64,000 nucleotides of DNA from Primula veris (GCA_963682055.1 OY821740.1:19554814-19618813), one strand, 5' to 3'; counted from the first letter of the stretch, positions 12,451-28,513 are shown. Numbers and translations are program-made. Notes: generated by a model from the sequence alone, not told the origin.

Positions 12451-13629
12451 TGTGTGTCAAAAGATGCCCCATTCGATACTTGTTTGCTAGAATTTTTTTC
12501 GAGAAGAACGAGTGTGGATTTTTTTTGTCAAATATTTGACTACATTTTCAAATTTCGTAGCTCCGTTCCAATTTTTGTAGCTCTGTTGCAATTTGTAAAT
12601 TTCGTAGCTTCGTTTCGAGTGTCCAATTTTTCGAATCTTGCTGTAATGGATTGGACGTCATTATCTTTGTGAATTCATTCCAATTTTCGTAGATGAGTTT
12701 TGACTTCTTAAAATTCTTGACCAAATATATCGACGTGTCAAGATATAAGGGAATTAATCATGCCCATAAACATGTGGATAAAGAAAGAATTTTATTTCCT
12801 CAACAAGTACTCATGGTTATTATGAATGTGGCCCCCAACTTGGCAAGGAATTGTATTTGATTTACAATTCTTTTTATTTTTGTCATACAGTCGTGTATCT
12901 TTCGACTTACGTAATACTAGGAGTACTTGTATCTAAAGAAGGTCAGGTGTGGCAAATGTTCTTATTCTTGATGGGAGAATAACTTAAAGTTCCTCTACTG
13001 AAGCTCCCTACATGTACTTGAATAGAGAGACAACCGAAGTGGTGAAGACATCAAAAAGCTCTATGCGCCAGACTTGCTGATTTTATAGTTAATATTGATG
13101 AATCTTTGCCCACTTATTGATACGAGAACCACTCTACAAGACATTGTTATCACCGGGTATTGTAGTGGAGAGTATTGCGATCTTAAGCTATGTTGTGCCA
13201 GAACTCGAAGACCGGCAAATGAAAAGGATGGAAACTTGAAGAAGCTTTTTGACGTACTAAAGACGAGACTTCAAGAGCTGAAGACTATGATCGAATTTTT
13301 CTGGCTTCAATGTTAAGTTTTATTTTTACTTCTCCAAATTTTGTGGTTTGAGTATTCGCTTGTGCCTGAACAGTTCTTGACTTAATAAGAAATGTTTCGC
13401 ATTTTTGCTTTTTGCAATTTCTCTTTATGCTTCTTTGTATTCTTGAGTTATTCTTGAACATGTGGAATGTTTTTTTTGTATGACTGATCTTGAAATTTAA
13501 TATCAAGATGCCTACGTACCCGCGAGTGATTAAGTCAAACGTAGTTCAATTTGCTGCATTGCACAATTTATACTCATGTGGGTGATGAGTAACATGCAGT
13601 TTATACTCGTGCATCATTGAGTGTATTCA
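12451..13629. other. Non-coding interior of the gypsy-type element
   Basis: Lies between the gag remnant and the 3' LTR, where pol would be in a complete element. I see no pol motif. The plus-strand frames near 12400-12672 and 13095-13316 have no recognisable features. Confidence 0.5.
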
Positions 13630-15014
13630 CTTCTTTTTCATGGATAGTAATGCTTCAAGAACTCTTCATGGAAGTGGATTGAGTTTCTCTTCATATCATC
13701 TTTGCTTGTATCTGAGTTGTCACTTGCAGTGTCTTCTTCTTTACTTTCGACATTTGGACTTGGTTGAATCGACAAATGTTTATCCTCGTATGTTGAAATG
13801 TTAAACTCCATGTCATGAGCTTGACTTGCTAGTTCTCCGAAGGTCTTTGACTTTATTCTCTAACGGATGTATCTCAAACCCCAATGCATCTCTTGGATAC
13901 ACATTTCGATGTCGAACGACTCACACAACCTATCTTTGTAGTTTAGACTCAATCTCCTCCATCTGTTAATGTAATCGGTTATGGGACCATCCTTCCATTG
14001 GTGAGTGTGTTAGCTCGATCATGCTTACTATACGACGGGTGCTGTAGAAGAAGTTGTGAAATTCATTTTCGAGTTGTTCACAGCTATCAATTGATCATGC
14101 TGGTAAGTCACAGTACCATTCAAATGTGTTGTCCTTCAATGTCCGGACGAATTGCTTTAGGATGAGGTCTCCTTCTGTTCCAGCATTGCTACATGTTTCC
14201 ACGAAGTGAACTACATGCTGCTTTGGATTTCATTTACCGTCAAATTGCTGAAATCTGGGGGTTAATATCCAATAGGCATTTTTAGGCGCTCTATTCTCAT
14301 GTTGTAAGGCTTAACATAGCTTAATGAAGAATGTGTAATTTCTTCGTAGCATTTCTTAACGGTGCCAAGTATGAAATCATTCAGTTGATTAACATGAATT
14401 GAACCATCGGGAAGAACCTCTTTTTTTTTCCTCTTCTCTTTGTCTTTGCTTGAAAATCCTTCGACTTTGAATGGCCTTTCTTCATTTACAAGAGTTTCAC
14501 TAGTCTGTGCCAGGAATTCCACCTTATTCATTAACATCGCAAATTGGATATCTCGCTCTGTTGTTGCTTTCATGAGACCTTCTAGAGTTTTTGTTAGGAT
14601 GGAAACTTGTTCTTCTAATGCCAAAGTGTTTGTAGTAATAGCGGGCATGCTAGTTGAATTAGAAGATCGCAGGCTGACAAGTGGAGACTTCGAGTCTGAA
14701 GCAGTGACATCATCTTTTTCTTCACCCTCTTGTTCACATTTGCCTAGGTTTTCATATATGAGATTCGCAGTAGATCGTCCATCACGAGTGAGATCTTCTT
14801 GAGGTCATATGCGCAGATACTCTGTTGAGTTTAAATTGCCCCCAAGTTTGATGCCTTCTGCGAGAGTTGGAGTTTCCATTGGTTGATCTAATGCTTGAGT
14901 GCCAGAAGACTTGCTACTTCGAGTCCTGGTGTAAACGTTTGAGATCGTACTCTTCTCGCAGACGAATGAAGATTCTTCAACTTGTTTGGACGAGTCTTTC
15001 TTTGGAGCCATCAA
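13630..15014 (-). pseudogene. Broken retrotransposon gag
   Basis: The minus strand reads MMAPKKDSSKQ near 15014, then a coiled-coil segment LEEQVSILTKTLEGLMK and the NKVEFL block, and after a frame change the conserved gag core FQQFDGK, NPKQHVVHFVETC, LKQFVRTLK, SIDSCEQLENEF and FYSTRR. This order matches gypsy gag polyproteins of dicots. It is disabled: TGA at 14805-14807, a TAA near 14259 with a frameshift, TGA at 14230-14232 replacing Gly, and TGA at 14095-14097. It can no longer make a capsid protein. Confidence 0.8.
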
Positions 15015-15084
15015 ATTGTTGCTGAACTTTGATGAAGATGAGAGATGAAAGGAAGAGAGGTCCCAGCAGTTGTGCCAAAATTTG

Positions 15085-16269
15085 TTTCACATAAATTTTC
15101 ACTAAGTGCTGAAGACATGAAAAATGAATGCGAAGCAAACTAAATTTTATTTATCAATTATTTAGCAGGTACAATCTCTGATAATTTCTAAAAGAAAATA
15201 TAGAAATGAAAGTTCTTTGATTCTCCTCTTCGAACAATTTATGATGGCTCGAAATGTTGTTGTAGACTTTTTGATGAATTTTATTGAGTTTGCTGAACTT
15301 GAGTAGAATTCTTCAGATTTAATAAAGAACTTTGCACTTTTGTTGATTTCGTTGATGATCTTGACGCTTTTCAGATTTGGTGAAAAACTTGGAGATTTTG
15401 ATCTAAAGAAACGTGTTTTTGGCTTTGTGTAGTCGTTACTGAAGATCGAATGTCGGTTTGTTGTAAATTTTCTAGGTGCAGTTCTTCAGATTTGGTGAAG
15501 AACTTTGAATACTTTGATTTGCAGAAACGTCTTGCTTATTGCTTGTAGTCGTTCCTGAAAATCGAAGACAGATTTGTTGCAGAAGTTCTTCAAATTTGGT
15601 GAAGAACTTGAAGATTTTGATCCGTAGAAACGCATTATTTGCTGCTTTTAGACGTTCTTGAAGATTGAATGTCAAGTTTATTGCAGATTTGTTGTACACT
15701 TTGAAGGCATTCGTTAAGGACGGAGTGTGTAGAGATTCTCCTTATGAGTTGATCCCCTGACGGCTGTAAAGAGCGGAGCTGATTTCTTGGCGGCTCTGAA
15801 GGAGCTTATCTCTCTGACTTGTTTGAAGACTTCAAGATGTTGAATAGTTTCTCACTCTAATCTTGAAGGCTTTTTTATTGTGAAAATAATGATTACTCCA
15901 CCCCTCTATTTATAGTTTTTGGGATGAACTCATATTTTTAAAGCCGTCTCCTCAATTTTGGGCTCATTATTGTTTTTGATCCTTGGTTTAAAAATGGATG
16001 TATTTATCTGGCATTTGTGTTTAAAACATTACAAATGAGTAGTATAATTTGAGTAACTCGTTGTTTGTAACACATTTAATGGTTTTTAGAAAAATAAATA
16101 TCTTTATTTTATATAAATTATCATCCTAAATTTTGCGAAATGATAAAATATATTTTGTTTTTCTGATTTTGAATTACTAATAACAAGTATATTCCTAGAC
16201 TGAGAAATTGGTAACTAATTGCTATTTAATTTGAATGACACGTGTCACATTTTTAGTGGACGTAAGATT
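15085..16269 (-). repeat. 5' LTR of the gypsy-type element
   Basis: Direct repeat of 11035-12450 without the CACTA insertion; at the equivalent site near 16025 it reads TTAAAACATTACAAATGAG, showing the empty target. Confidence 0.75.
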
Positions 16270-16639
16270 AAAAACTTACACAACCAGAATTAAATCTATT
16301 TTAGGTTTTTTAGTTTGATGTTACTAGTTGATGGATGTCTAGTATTTTATTTGTTACAACCTAGTCGCCGTGTTGAGGCCTTGTTTTGTTTATTTGTTCG
16401 AGCAAAATTCTTACTTTGGATTGTTATTATGACTTATGAGCTTCCTTACATATATCGGTTAGGTCACACTTTCTTTTATTATACTCTTACTTAACTAAAA
16501 GAAATAGATGGACTGAATATAATTTCTATCAAAACTACGACTACCAATTTATTAATTAGCCGTTATTAGAATATTTCTTCGTGTGCAAAAAAATCAGCTC
16601 TCTTAACTTAATAATAAAAATATTATCTTAAAAAAATAA
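16270..16639. other. AT-rich spacer upstream of the OTU promoter
   Basis: No gene or repeat recognised between the LTR and the promoter region of the OTU gene. Confidence 0.5.
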
Positions 16640-16840
16640 TGACCGAAAATATCAAGAAACGACCGAAAGCACACGTGGCATCTCTTTTGAAGCAGGTATA
16701 TTGGGGCCCACCGAAAACACGCTCAAATCGGACGGTTAATATCACGCCTCTATATTGTAACGAACAAAGACCGTTGGATCACAACCGCAAATTAATCGCG
16801 TTATTATATAAAGAGTGGGCGCGTGGGTTAGTTTAAACCC
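16640..16840 (+). promoter_or_regulatory. Probable promoter of the OTU gene
   Basis: A G-box CACGTG lies at 16672-16677 within ACACGTGGCA, a GGGCCCA element at 16704-16710, and a TATATAA box at 16805-16811. The local rise in GC content and the spacing suggest transcription starts near 16835-16850. This is inferred from motifs only. Confidence 0.5.
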
Positions 16841-18327
16841 GTGACGCAATTTTAGTCTTTGAAGGTTAGTTTATCTCTCTCCTCTTTTTCGTCTTTTCTC
16901 TTACTTTATATCTACGCATGTATGTTTACATATATGATAATATGTATTTATGTATGTATGTAAGCAATTTTTGTATGTATGTATGTATGTATGTATCTGT
17001 ATCTATGCAACTAGTTATTGTTATTTTTAGGTAATTTTGATAAGTTAGGAAATTAGTTTCCATACACTGCTTTTTCGGTTTTAATTTAATATATTCAAGT
17101 GTGTACGCAATTGGTTTTGTAATTTTAGGTACAATTTGGTGAAGTGATTACGGATTAGTTTAGTATTGATTCACCGTTGTTAGGTTTGAAATTTTGTATG
17201 TATACACAATTAGTTTTGTGATTTTAGGTTAATTAGGAATTATATTAGTTTCTAGAGAGTGCTCTTTCGCTATATTTAAGTGTGTACGCAATTGGTTGTG
17301 TGATTTTAGGTGAAATTTGATGAAGTGATTACGGATTAGTTTAGTATTGATTCACCGTTGATAGGTTTGCGATTTTATATGTATACGCGATTAGTTTTTT
17401 TGTGATTTTTATCAAATTCATAGTATTTCTTACTGATCGATTAAAGGATGAGCTTTGTTTAGAAGCAGTGTTGATAAGTTTAGCTCCTAATGTAGATTAT
17501 CACTTATTATAAATTAGTTCTTATGATTTATGTTTTAGCAGATTTGTTAATCATCAAATGATCAAAGCGTGTTTGATTATGTAATGATTTGTATATGATA
17601 TGTAGGCAACTGTTTATCATGCAAAAGGTTTTGATTTGCAATAATATCAGTATACAGAACGGTCCCGTGAAGGGAAACAACTTCTTTTTAGTTAAATTTA
17701 TGTCGGTTTCCAATCAGCTCATTGAGAATGTAAACTGTATAATGAAATCTTGCTTATTGTGAAGAAATAGTGTAAAATTGATAAAGAAATTCCCTTGTTC
17801 GATTGCAGCAGCTTTCTTTTCAGATTTTCGTTACATAAGTTGAACGGCATTTCGTTTCTTAGAGCCTTAGCTCAAAAGAAGAAATTTTTATTTTTTGTTG
17901 GCTAGAAAAGCCTCAACTCCTGTTTGGCTGCAGCATGTTTACATCTCTTTTTTGTTTAAAATATGGTGTGTGTTGCATTTGGCAGCTCAAAACTTAAGTT
18001 GACTTTTTTCCCCTTGATTTGACAAGGCTAGATGCATCTTGCTTTTTTGCTTAATTTGGAACAAAACTGGTTTTTTTCTTTGTTGTTGAACAACCCCATC
18101 CCAGAACATCTGTTTTTTTTTTATCTTGTTCTTCATGTGTAGTATTCTATGTTTTTGGAAAATAATTGCAATTTCTCTTTGAACCTGCACTTTGATTGGA
18201 AACCTTTATTGTTCTGCGAGTGCAAGAGAAATTTTCCCGAAAAATATCAGATTTGGATAGTGTGCACATTAAGAAAAGCCCTTTTTTTTATTATCAGTAC
18301 AGGTGTATCATATACATTAACAGGCAG
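16841..18327 (+). other. 5' leader of the OTU gene, with a leader intron
   Basis: A short non-coding first exon is inferred to end at 16864, before the donor GTTAGT. The acceptor CAG at 18325-18327 lies directly before the start ATG. Further leader exons, for example after TTTTCAG near 17823, are possible. Leader introns of this size often raise expression in plants. The stretch contains GTAT microsatellites near 16972-16996 and a tandem duplication. Confidence 0.5.
17085..17410 (+). repeat. Tandem duplication of about 180 bp in the OTU leader intron
   Basis: Two copies share AAGTGTGTACGCAATTGGTT, then AGTGATTACGGATTAGTTTA and GTATTGATTCACCGTTG, with a period of about 182 bp and a few substitutions. 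Confidence 0.75.
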
Positions 18328-21300
18328 ATGATAATGATTGAGGAAGACCCTGATGTTGTTCGATGGGGTCTCCATCTACTAGATGTTAGTCGCATACCTA
18401 GCACTCGCAATGGGTCCCCTAATATTGTTACCCATTACGACAAAGATTTGTCACAAACTGAATATGTGAGAGAAGGTTATTGCGACGCAAAAAGAAACGA
18501 CGTGGAAAATGATGAAGTTATTGCACGCGCTTTCCAAGAGGAATTAACAAAACTTGCAGCTAATGAAGCATCTGGATCGTCGAATTCACAAGCGTCTGTT
18601 ATTGCTCAGGATTGGCATGGTCCTGTTAAGGAGCAACATAGTATTGGTACACAAGATCATGACCTTTTCCTTAATTAATGATTACCGTTTTGTACATTAT
18701 CAAATCATCAGGTTTTAATTTCATACACCAACCTAAAAATTAGCCGATTAGTAACTTTACATTTCTCTGCTAATTAGTATACGTAGTTTAACAACTAAGA
18801 AAGCACACTGAGGTTGGGTTGTAAATAATTCAGTAAACCAAATATGTTATACACTATTAGATAGAGAAAGGTCACTAAGGATAGCTGATGCTTATGTTCG
18901 TAAAAAGACTTTACGGTATAACAGTCGTCATCTTTAACTAAAAAAAATAGATTTATGTTTGTGCTTTTTGAAAAAAATTCCCAGTTTTAAGTTTTTATTT
19001 GAAATTCAAACAAAAAAATTGCAGTTGCTTACGTTCATAAAAAGCTTTATAGTATAATTATTTTGTCTTTTATAACCAAAAATAGTAGATTTATTATGTT
19101 TATGCTTTTTGAAAAAATGTCCCAGTTTAATGTTCATTGACATTTTCAGAAACATGTAAATAAGATTTTTTACATCTACGATAAATAGCGAGTTTATGGC
19201 ACTTAGAACTTAGAAGTGAGTTTCTTTGAACAGAAAGTTCTTTATCTGTCTTCCAAAATCTGTTTTGATAGCTAGTTAACTTGTCTAGAGCTTGGAAATG
19301 ACAATCAGAAAGAGTTAGATGAAAGAGGAAATTTTGGATCATGTTCGAGTACGATAGAAGGATCATTTCGTATGGAAGATTGGGCTGGTCCTCCAGAGAT
19401 AGAGGATGAGTCTCCACTTGATGGTGAAGTTGGCAAAAGGATGAATGAATTACTTCCTATTCCTGTAAGTAGAACTAATTAATGGTTTGAATAATTTTAC
19501 TCTTTCTTAGGTTTTTTGCACAGCTTATAGAAAATGGGAAGTACATTGCATGAGAACATAACTTATGCTTAGGCTTTAAAGTTCAGTTGAAACAATAGCT
19601 GGCTGTTCTTTAAGATGTATTCTAGTTTATGTTTATTCTCTTTGTTTGCGGCGTTTTTTTTTTGAGTTTTTATTTTCTCGTTTTGTGTAGCATGTTCCAA
19701 AAACCAATGGAGAAATACCAACACCCGATGAAGAGGTATCAGATCATCAGAGGTTGCTTGACAGGTTTACATCTCAATTTGGCCTTTTTCAACTCTTTCC
19801 TTTGTTTTGGATTGCTACTTTTTGGTGCTAACCTTTTCCTTTCATCTGTCAATTCTACTGTTTTTCCTCAACATTGAACATCATGCAAAAAATGTTTCAT
19901 ATTTTTTAGGTTGGAAGTGTACGAGTTGGTTGAGTTAAAGGTACAAGGAGATGGCAATTGTCAGGTTAGTCCTCAATAAATCATCTTTGTATTCCACCTA
20001 AAATTTATCTGAGACCTTCTCTTAAACATATAATATTGATCACCTAATTATGACTTTATCTTGGCAGTTTCGTGCTTTGTCTGATCAAATCTATCGGACT
20101 GCTGAACACCACAGATTTGTCAGGCAGGAAGTTCTCGATCAGGTTGGTACATCTTATACTTTAAGAATTGTATTCACTTTTGTGATCGACTCAAAACTTG
20201 TTTGTTTGTTTGGTTACGAATTTTTTCCTTTGATTTGAACTCTTAGCTGAAATCACGGCCTGAGTTATACGAGGGGTATGTCCCGATGGCATACAGTGAC
20301 TACTTGAAGCACATGAGTAGGTAAAGAGTTTAAAATAGTATTACAATGTGTTTATAATTCCCTCTTTAAATTTTGTATTTGAAATATAAGGCAACTGTGA
20401 CGCTTTTTTCCTTTTGATGATTTAAGAAATGGACAATGGGGTGATCATGTCACTTTGCAAGCTGCAGCAGATGCGGTATCGTTCTCTCTCTTGTGAAAAC
20501 TTTTATTTTTATTTGAAGAATTTTTCAACCAAGTTTCTTCTTCTTTTTTGTTGTTAAAAAATTCAGTCTTTTTACTTGTTAATCTTAAAAGTTTGAAATT
20601 TGAATACATATTTATAAAATATTTGAATTCCTGAGCGAGTTTATAGTTTCTTCTGAACTCTAATGCCTTAATGATTTATTTATTTTTAGAAACAGATTTT
20701 GTTTGTTTCTCATTGCAATTTTGAAAGGCTTATGCGCACTTGTTTAGACTTTAGAGAACTCACTTTTTTTTTATCTTTTTATTTTGCTATGTATTAATGT
20801 TATTTAGTCACTAATGATTTTTTATCTTATTAATTGCACATCTTTACTTGGTACTTTACTCAATATAATAACGCTTCATTTTTTTATTAACACTTGCACC
20901 AACTGATAAGTTGAATGTATGTGCAGTATGGTGTCAAGATATTCATCATAACGTCGTTTAGGGATACTTGCTACATCGAAATTCTTCCACACACTCCAAA
21001 GTCGAAAAGAAGTAAGTCATTGGGTCTTTTTACCTATTGTTATGAAACTAATGCATACTTGTTTAATGACCACCGAGATTTGAGAAATGTATTTACTATT
21101 TATAGCAATACAACAATAAGAGTTGCTATCTGTCGTGGGACAATAAGAGTTTACATAAAGTTTTTTAATGTAATTGAGGTAAACTGATGAAAGTTGTGTG
21201 GTTTTTGTTACATGCAGTTATTTTCTTAAGCTTCTGGGCGGAGGTTCATTACAACTCGATATATCCAGAAGGAGGTAAGCATATGACACTCCATGTTATT

Positions 21301-21712
21301 TACTACCTACCTTGAATCCAATCATATTACATAAACGGGTTTTCTGATCATAAAGGATGTTAACACTCATTTTTCCGTGTTGATCTGACCAAAATATTTA
21401 ATTAATCAAAATTACACACTTTTAGAGTTTTTGACTTTTGCCTCGTATATTAATTTTCCATTGAGAATTTAACTGCTTGTTGGCGCTCGTAAAAATTTTT
21501 ATACCTCCATTTAGTCTTTTTTTTTACGTGTTTAATAATATCCTCATTTTCTTGTAGACATCTTAGCATGGTATTCATCTTAAATTTTGTACCTTCTGAA
21601 CTTACAAGGTGTGTGTGTGTGTGTGTGTGTGTGCTTTTTCCTTCTTGCAGAAGTGCCAATTGTAGAGAGGAAAACAAAGAGAAAGTGGTGGAACTCTTTA
21701 GGCAGCTGGTAG
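18328..21712 (+). CDS. OTU-domain cysteine deubiquitinase (plant OTU9-12 type)
   Basis: Ten coding exons reconstructed by hand: 18328-18646, 19289-19464, 19691-19764, 19910-19964, 20068-20142, 20247-20320, 20427-20475, 20927-21011, 21218-21274 and 21651-21712. All have GT-AG borders and in-phase joints, giving 341 aa. The N-terminus MIMIEEDPDVVRWGL and the acidic linker match the plant OTU9-12 group as I remember it. The OTU domain spans about 190-320: catalytic Asp204 and Cys207 in the loop GDGNCQ, then FRALSDQIY, and the catalytic His313 in EVHYNSIYP. The basic C-terminus KTKRKWWNSLGSW could be a localisation signal. It should cleave ubiquitin chains; its substrate cannot be read from sequence. 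The least certain junction is exon 1/2 (donor GTACAC). Met3 is an alternative start. Confidence 0.93.
18887..19128 (+). repeat. Tandem duplication inside OTU intron 1
   Basis: Two copies of about 120 bp, period about 138 bp, share TTTATG...GTGCTTTTTGAAAAAA and TCCCAGTTT blocks. Purely intronic. Confidence 0.6.
21609..21633 (+). repeat. (GT)12 microsatellite in OTU intron 9
   Basis: A pure GT run 17 bp before the acceptor of the last exon, lying next to the polypyrimidine tract. Confidence 0.95.
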
Positions 21713-22571
21713 CTATATAGAACTACATGCTTGTCGATTCCTTTGTCAATTTTGTTAAAAGATAATAGTATAATATAAAGAAGATGTTGATTTAGAACAC
21801 TGATAATTGTTCTTTCTTTATGTACATAATTTATTTTCTTTGTTACTAATAATAGTATTCTTTTATTGTTTTACACGTAAAGCTGGTTGCATCTAATTGA
21901 CTAATTATATTCATTGATACGTTTTGGTATCAGCTAAAAGTTCTGTAGGCCATCAAACTATTTTGCCGCTATTAATTCGTACATGGTAAGCTGTTAAGGG
22001 AAATTAAGATTTCAAGTGTTTTTCACTTCGATGGTGCGTGTCTATCTAGTGTAATAAATTAAAATATAGATGGAAAATAATAGCAGGGAACTGAAATATT
22101 ACGTATCCTGAATTCCATATTGTTGTAGGTCTTTTAAGTTTCTTTTCATGATTGATGATGCTTGCAAGAACAACTGCATGTTGCAATAGTGTACAAAAGA
22201 AAAGAAAATAATCACAAGTAGTTTTAGACGCATAATTAATTTATAATTTTAAACATGTATCATGTGCTATAGTTTGGTAAGCACCCGTGCTTACAGGTTA
22301 TAAACATAACACCCATGAAATTTCTCAAACCTACATACTTGTTGCTGAAATAGATAAGAATACTTTGTGTATATTTTTGCAGAATGAAACATGAAAATAA
22401 CAAGAATAAGTGTATAGATTGCCCATTATTTGAGGAAAGTAGTCAAATTACATTGCGAACTCTACCTCCCGGGATCAAGTATTGTTATGTTGTACAAGTG
22501 AAATAGATATACAGATCCAATTCCAATAATGAAAGATGAAAATTATAGGAATACGTGTACACAGTCCCATT
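21713..22571. other. Convergent 3' region between the OTU and WCRKC genes
   Basis: Holds the 3' ends of both converging genes. No other gene or repeat is seen. Confidence 0.6.
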
Positions 22572-25386
<2,815 letters not shown>

Positions 25387-25667
25387 ATAATTAAATACTT
25401 TTATTTTATTTCTAAACGTTTGTGTGTATAGTTATTATATACTCGTTTTGCTATTTAATTGTCCGTTACGAAATTACATGCAATTTTAATTGTTTTATAA
25501 CTTGTATTAAAATTGCCGAAATAATCTAATCATAAAATTTAATATTTAAACTATATGATCAACTTTAAAAAAAATTCATTCCGACAATTTTGATACAAGT
25601 TCTTGTCTGATCAAAATTGGACGTAGTTTCGTAATGAACAATTAAATATGAACGGATGAAGTATATA
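25387..25667 (-). other. Upstream region of the WCRKC gene
   Basis: AT-rich sequence that should contain the minus-strand promoter and 5' UTR. No strong TATA box or regulatory motif could be assigned. Confidence 0.4.
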
Positions 25668-25970
25668 CTATTAAAAAAGTTATGCACATCTGATGTATAA
25701 TGACATAAATATCGTAATATATTTTATTTTTAAATATAATATTTAGCTTTGGTATCATTTATCGTAGTTATGGAGGTTAAAACGAATTGTTAATTAATTT
25801 TGACTACATCCGTAATTAGAAAATTATAGTGATAACAAATAGTTAATTAATTAGATTATGTACATTGATAATTATTAAAATAGAATAAGAATATTTTAAA
25901 AAAAATAAAATAAAATTGAAGAGACTCAAATTTTTGTAAATATACTTATATTAATATATTAATAGTATGA
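25668..25970 (-). mobile_element. Helitron-like non-autonomous element, copy a (303 bp)
   Basis: About 300 bp homologous along its length to 58205-58505. On the minus strand it begins TCATACTATTAATAT after an A and ends in a degraded hairpin followed by ATAG (CTAG in the sister copy) and then T. The features TC at the 5' end, hairpin plus CTRR at the 3' end and insertion between A and T are those of Helitrons. No coding capacity. Confidence 0.5.
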
Positions 25971-28510
25971 TACATGGAGAGAGTTTTCTGGTTCTGAAAT
26001 CTGGTATTTGACTTTTCATTGTGCAGATTAGTTAGCTCATGTTGTGTGGCGGCCTATTTTTGGGTACCAAATCGAAATTAAGCAAATACAGTAATTAGGG
26101 GAGAAAGACGACTAGTTAATGTAATTGTATGTTTGTAACCGTAAAACAAAATGAGAATGATTTCTAGACGAAAACATTTTATTATGTTTAATTGTATAGT
26201 AAAACTAATGAAAAATAAAATAAAATAAAATAAAATTAGTGAAAATTTTGTGTTTATAATGACAGAAATCATTTTAATTTTTAAAAAATGAGAGTAAAAT
26301 GAAAATAAATTGGGAAAGCGAGACTAGTTCCCTCTCTCTCTTTTTTTTTTATTTTTTTTATATTGATTTACTAATCTTCCAAATACATATCCGGAAAATA
26401 ATTTCAAGTTCATTTTATTTGGTTTTACTTTCTTTTACTTTTATTTTATTTTTCGTGATATTTTTCGGGTTCCAAACGCACACTAAAAGTGAAAATGAAC
26501 CGAAATGTAGGGGTGGTAAAAAAAATTTCCGAAAACCGAAACTAATCACATCGTTCGGTTTAGTTTTGTTTTGAAAAAAGCAAACCGAAGTAGAATTTTG
26601 GTTTGGTTTCAGTGTTTAGTTTTGAAACCGAAACAAAACTAAAATCGAAACCGGAAAAAAAAAATAGTAAACTGAAATATAACCGTAAACGGAAAAATAT
26701 ATATAATTGTATACACTTACTTTTACTTATAAATAGTAAAAGTAATCGATCAAAACCTTAATTATTTTAAGTATCTATAATGTTACTGTTTTTATTTGTT
26801 CATCATTCTAAATTGTAAAAAGTTATTGTTTTAAAAGGTTGTATTCTTGTTTTAAAACTTCATCGTAAACAGATATATGCTTGTTTAGAAATCTTTGAAA
26901 GAAAAACAAGTTTTTAAGTTATAAAAATATTATTTCGGTTTTACATGTTAGAATGGTAGAACAAATTTTAATAAATAAAAAATAAAAGTACTAAATTTCC
27001 TATCAAACAACAATTTTCTTTTCTTTATAAGAATAATTTTAAAGTATAACCAAACAAATTCGTGTTGTTTGATAAATAAGGGTTGACTATATATTTTAGT
27101 ATTGAAAACTATTATATACTTTTTCTCTCCAAATTGTCAATCCAAAACCTTACCGCAAATTATATGGATCAATTGTTTTCCTTGAAAATTTGAAAAACAT
27201 TTTTTATTTAATACATGATTGATACACTTATTCCGTCACATCACCGTGTAAATGCAATTTATTTGGGTGACTATAACTAGTCAGGATTTTTTGTCCTCTC
27301 TTTCGTGGCCCCTTAGCAATTTAACCAAAAAAAATATTTTACATATTTATAATAAATTATGCAATTATTATTATTCATATATAAATATAATTCAATTTTA
27401 CGAAATTGGTCTACAATATATTATGAAAGTTTCTACAATATATTAGCAATAAATAAATAAAAAAATTAGTGTAAAATAAATATTTCATCTTAAAAAAATC
27501 GTTTAGACCATAATTATGTCCAATTTTATGAAATTAGTCTACATTATATTATGAAATTTTATAAACGCATGAAAAAAATAATAAACAATTAAAATTTAAG
27601 TGAAAAAAGTTGAGGGGACAAGAAAATGGTCAAGGAAGAGTGGACAGAGTATCCGGGCTCGACTATAGCAACATTATTTTATACTTCATCCCTAAATAAG
27701 TGTTATGTTTCGAAAACCGTGATATTGATGATTTAAAACGATTTCACTTAAAATTCAATAAAAAAAACATCAATAAATAAAAATTTCTTAAAAAACTATT
27801 TATAACTATGAATTTAATATGTTTTGACTATCAAGTCTAATTCAAAAAATAAAATTACGAAAATTTATTAAAAAATAAAAATGAAGACGTCCAACATGGA
27901 AATTAAGTATTTAAGTAGTGGTCTTTGGATAATCGGATTGAAAGTGCCCATACTTTGTTAGAATGCGAAATTGTACTTATTAACTTTCCTCTACCAAGTA
28001 GCAGAGATGTTTATCGAAATATAAGCAGACTTTCTTTTATCATGCCTGTCTATTTGAAAGTTTCTTTGTTAACAGTTCTTCAATCTTAAAAAGGTGTAGG
28101 GTTTTTCTTTTCTTCGATTTATTATAAAAACAAGTTCCTCCTGAAGTTCCGTGCCTTTCATAGATATATTGCGTAAAAGTTTTCAAAAAGTTACATTTTA
28201 CACCCCTTCATCTAGAAAGGGGCATTGTTTGTCCAAACATTTAATTATCGTTTAGTCGGAAATTTGGTAGTTAAAGGCCACCGAATAATCGGCATTTCAT
28301 GTTTTTACAACGTGGGAGATATCATATATGTTTATATTTGCCGTTTTTGCAGTGTCAAGGTTTATCAAATCTAACCAGTGGGTGAACTAGGAACAGGTAA
28401 AAGTGGCTACCACTTAACACCCCTCGTATTACGAAAAACGCTTTGCGTTTTTCCATGTATTTTACTGAAAATATTGCGATTATAGTCTTTCAGCACTCAT
28501 ATAATTACAA

Positions 28511-28513
<3 letters not shown>
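25971..28513. other. AT-rich spacer with repeat debris, no gene seen
   Basis: An (AAAAT)n microsatellite lies near 26213-26237. At 26508 a TAGGGGTGG end followed by CCGAAAC-rich sequence to about 26700 resembles one end of a hAT-like element; the other end is not found. Between about 27270 and 27670 there are weak inverted-repeat ends (GGATTTTTTGTCCTCTC against GGACAGAGTATCC) that may mark a decayed MITE. Confidence 0.45.

Larger units (their letters stand above)
11035..16269 (-). mobile_element. Old gag-only Ty3/gypsy-type LTR element
   Basis: Two diverged direct repeats of about 1.19 kb (11035-12450, once its insertion is removed, and 15085-16269) bracket 2.6 kb of interior. The interior carries a broken gag on the minus strand, so 15085-16269 is the 5' LTR. 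Just inside it, on the minus strand, TTGGCACAACTGCTGGGACC (15061-15080) resembles the TGGCGCCGTTGCCGGGGA-type primer-binding site of many plant gypsy elements, imperfectly. No protease, reverse transcriptase or integrase is seen, so it is internally deleted or non-autonomous. I found no clear target duplication. The number of LTR differences points to an old insertion. Confidence 0.75.

Noticed and set aside
13095..13316. 73-aa plus-strand frame in the gypsy-type element
   Set aside because: No recognisable motif, wrong strand relative to gag, and the surrounding interior is decayed.
14440..14802. 120-aa plus-strand frame
   Set aside because: It is antisense to the gag remnant, which has recognisable motifs on the minus strand.
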